A stretch of DNA of 6,390 bases from a bacterium. GTDB taxonomy: Bacteria; UBA9089; CG2-30-40-21. Each line of letters starts with the position of its first letter. Position 1 is the stretch's first letter. A program made the translations under genes and the position numbers. The stretch lies in NCBI GenBank assembly GCA_018814245.1, contig JAHIZN010000090.1:1-6390 (forward strand), given 5' to 3'. The notes beneath the pieces are model-generated. The model was not told the DNA's origin, ran no database searches, and was given only the letters and a program-made list of their open reading frames with translations. Positions 5,851-6,390 of the stretch are shown here, piece after piece.

Positions 5851-5865
5851 GGAACCTGCCCCTAC
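5841..5865 (-). repeat. REP-like hairpin with GTAG foot, different stem
   Basis: On the minus strand GTAG (5865-5862) is followed at once by GGGCAGGTT, loop CCA, AACCTGCCC: a perfect 9-bp stem. The layout matches the hairpins at 1172-1195 and 1339-1362, and CCTYGTAGGG is shared, but the stem sequence differs and remains paired. Confidence 0.7.
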
Positions 5866-5954
5866 GAGGATTCTGACTTCCGTTTTTCGTCTTCTAATTC
5901 CTGACTCTCTTAACAATCCTATAATTTTTAATTCATAATTCATAATTTTTAATT

Positions 5955-6390
5955 CTACCATTGCCACCACGCTCTAACCCCCTCAATAACCTCAAGCCGT
6001 TCCTCTCCAAGATAATATATTATCTTTTTACCAGAAAGCTTGCCCTTATCCTGATTAATGGTTGCCTCTCCTGTCAGAACAATTTTTTGCTGACTCTGCT
6101 GATAAACAGCCATATTTGCCTCAGCTGTTGTTTCACCACGAGTTATCTTTACCTTCCCTGAGGTAGTTATTTGTTTCTCCCAATCAGACAATTCAATCCT
6201 GTCTGCAGTCACAAGGATACCTTTTTCCAGATCATTAAAACAAATGTTGCCAGTACCCTTTATCTCTTTTATCTTATCCATCTGTCCGATTATTTCAACT
6301 GTATCTGCTGTAAACGACAACTTTCCCTTACCGACAATAACCTTTCCAGATAAAACAGTTATCCCTTGTTTCTTATCCCAGACAGCCTTA
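5955..6390 (-). CDS. OstA/LptA-like outer-membrane biogenesis protein, C-terminal part
   Basis: The frame is open to the right edge of the window, so the visible 144 residues are the C-terminal part of a longer protein; an apparent start at 6320 is only an internal TTG. The sequence shows the repeating beta-strand pattern of the OstA/LptA fold: GKVIVGKGKLSFTADTVEI, GTGNICFNDLEKGILVTADRIEL, GKVKITRGETTAEANMAVYQ, IVLTGEATINQDKGKLSGKKI. This phrasing of 'G-V-x-G ... ADx(I/V)' repeats is typical of periplasmic LptA, LptC or the N-terminal domain of LptD, which carry lipopolysaccharide across the periplasm. The last strand, YYLGEERLEVIEGV, resembles the end of LptA-type domains, and the protein stops at TAG soon after. 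I cannot tell LptA from a generic OstA-like protein without the N-terminus. It implies a diderm cell envelope. Confidence 0.75.
   Translation of the reverse strand, partial: KAVWDKKQGITVLSGKVIVGKGKLSFTADTVEIIGQMDKIKEIKGTGNICFNDLEKGILVTADRIELSDWEKQITTSGKVKITRGETTAEANMAVYQQSQQKIVLTGEATINQDKGKLSGKKIIYYLGEERLEVIEGVRAWWQW

Larger units (their letters stand above)
5765..5954. other. Repeat-filled intergenic gap upstream of the YfhO gene
   Basis: This gap has no gene. Beside the 15-bp repeats and the GTAG hairpin it contains two exact copies of ATAATTTTTAATTC (5921-5934 and 5942-5955), separated by ATAATTC, which run up to the stop codon of the OstA-like gene. It also holds several GAAG/CAGAAGACAG-like tracts. 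A promoter for the YfhO gene may lie here, but I see no convincing -35/-10 pair. Confidence 0.6.

Noticed and set aside
5758..5970. Minus-strand frame of 70 codons with KPALP repeats between the OstA-like and YfhO genes
   Set aside because: It translates the 15-bp tandem repeat and AT-rich intergenic repeats, overlaps the end of the OstA-like gene, and shows no conserved features.

Overview
The window looks like chromosomal DNA of an uncultivated, AT-leaning, diderm bacterium. An OstA/LptA-like lipopolysaccharide-transport gene at the right edge implies an outer membrane. The many intergenic hairpins and short tandem repeats recall candidate-phylum genomes (Omnitrophota or 'Desantisbacteria' type), but that placement is a low-confidence impression. 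All recognisable genes lie on the minus strand, so transcription runs from position 6390 towards 1.

Reading in that direction, the right third is housekeeping and envelope biology. First comes the C-terminal end of an OstA/LptA-like protein (5955-6390+). A repeat-filled gap of about 190 bp follows (5765-5954). Then comes a large YfhO-family polytopic membrane protein (3425-5764) that carries an unusual in-frame 7-bp microsatellite.

The left half begins only 4 nt after the YfhO gene and is a decaying antiviral-defence locus. I recognise pieces of four families that are usually found together as an anti-phage cluster: the first ~60 residues of a DUF499 ATPase (3241-3420), the C-terminal two thirds of a DUF3780 protein (2834-3238), the C-terminal part of a DUF1156 DNA methyltransferase (1424-2089), and a phospholipase-D/SNF2-helicase fusion (1-1121). 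The helicase starts normally but has an in-frame TAG between helicase motifs Ia and II. Its reading frame, with a clear DESH Walker B box, continues past the stop to the window edge. DUF499 and DUF3780 are joined out of frame, as expected from an internal deletion. The methyltransferase body is missing, and a MNT-HEPN toxin-antitoxin pair (2022-2805) sits where it should be. The nucleotidyltransferase antitoxin is intact; the HEPN toxin appears to have lost its native C-terminus.

Between the methyltransferase remnant and the helicase lies a ~280-bp nested palindrome (1136-1415). It has 31-bp terminal inverted repeats (28/31 identical), two inverted hairpins preceded by GTAG, and a strong central hairpin. 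It resembles a MITE or a REP/BIME-type element. A third GTAG-plus-hairpin unit with a different stem sequence lies upstream of the YfhO gene, so a family of REP-like elements is probably active in this genome. In this window the defence cluster therefore looks like a fossil rather than a working system. The only pieces that might still act are the MNT antitoxin, possibly the HEPN protein, and possibly the PLD half of the helicase. No tRNA, rRNA, CRISPR array or credible plus-strand gene was seen.
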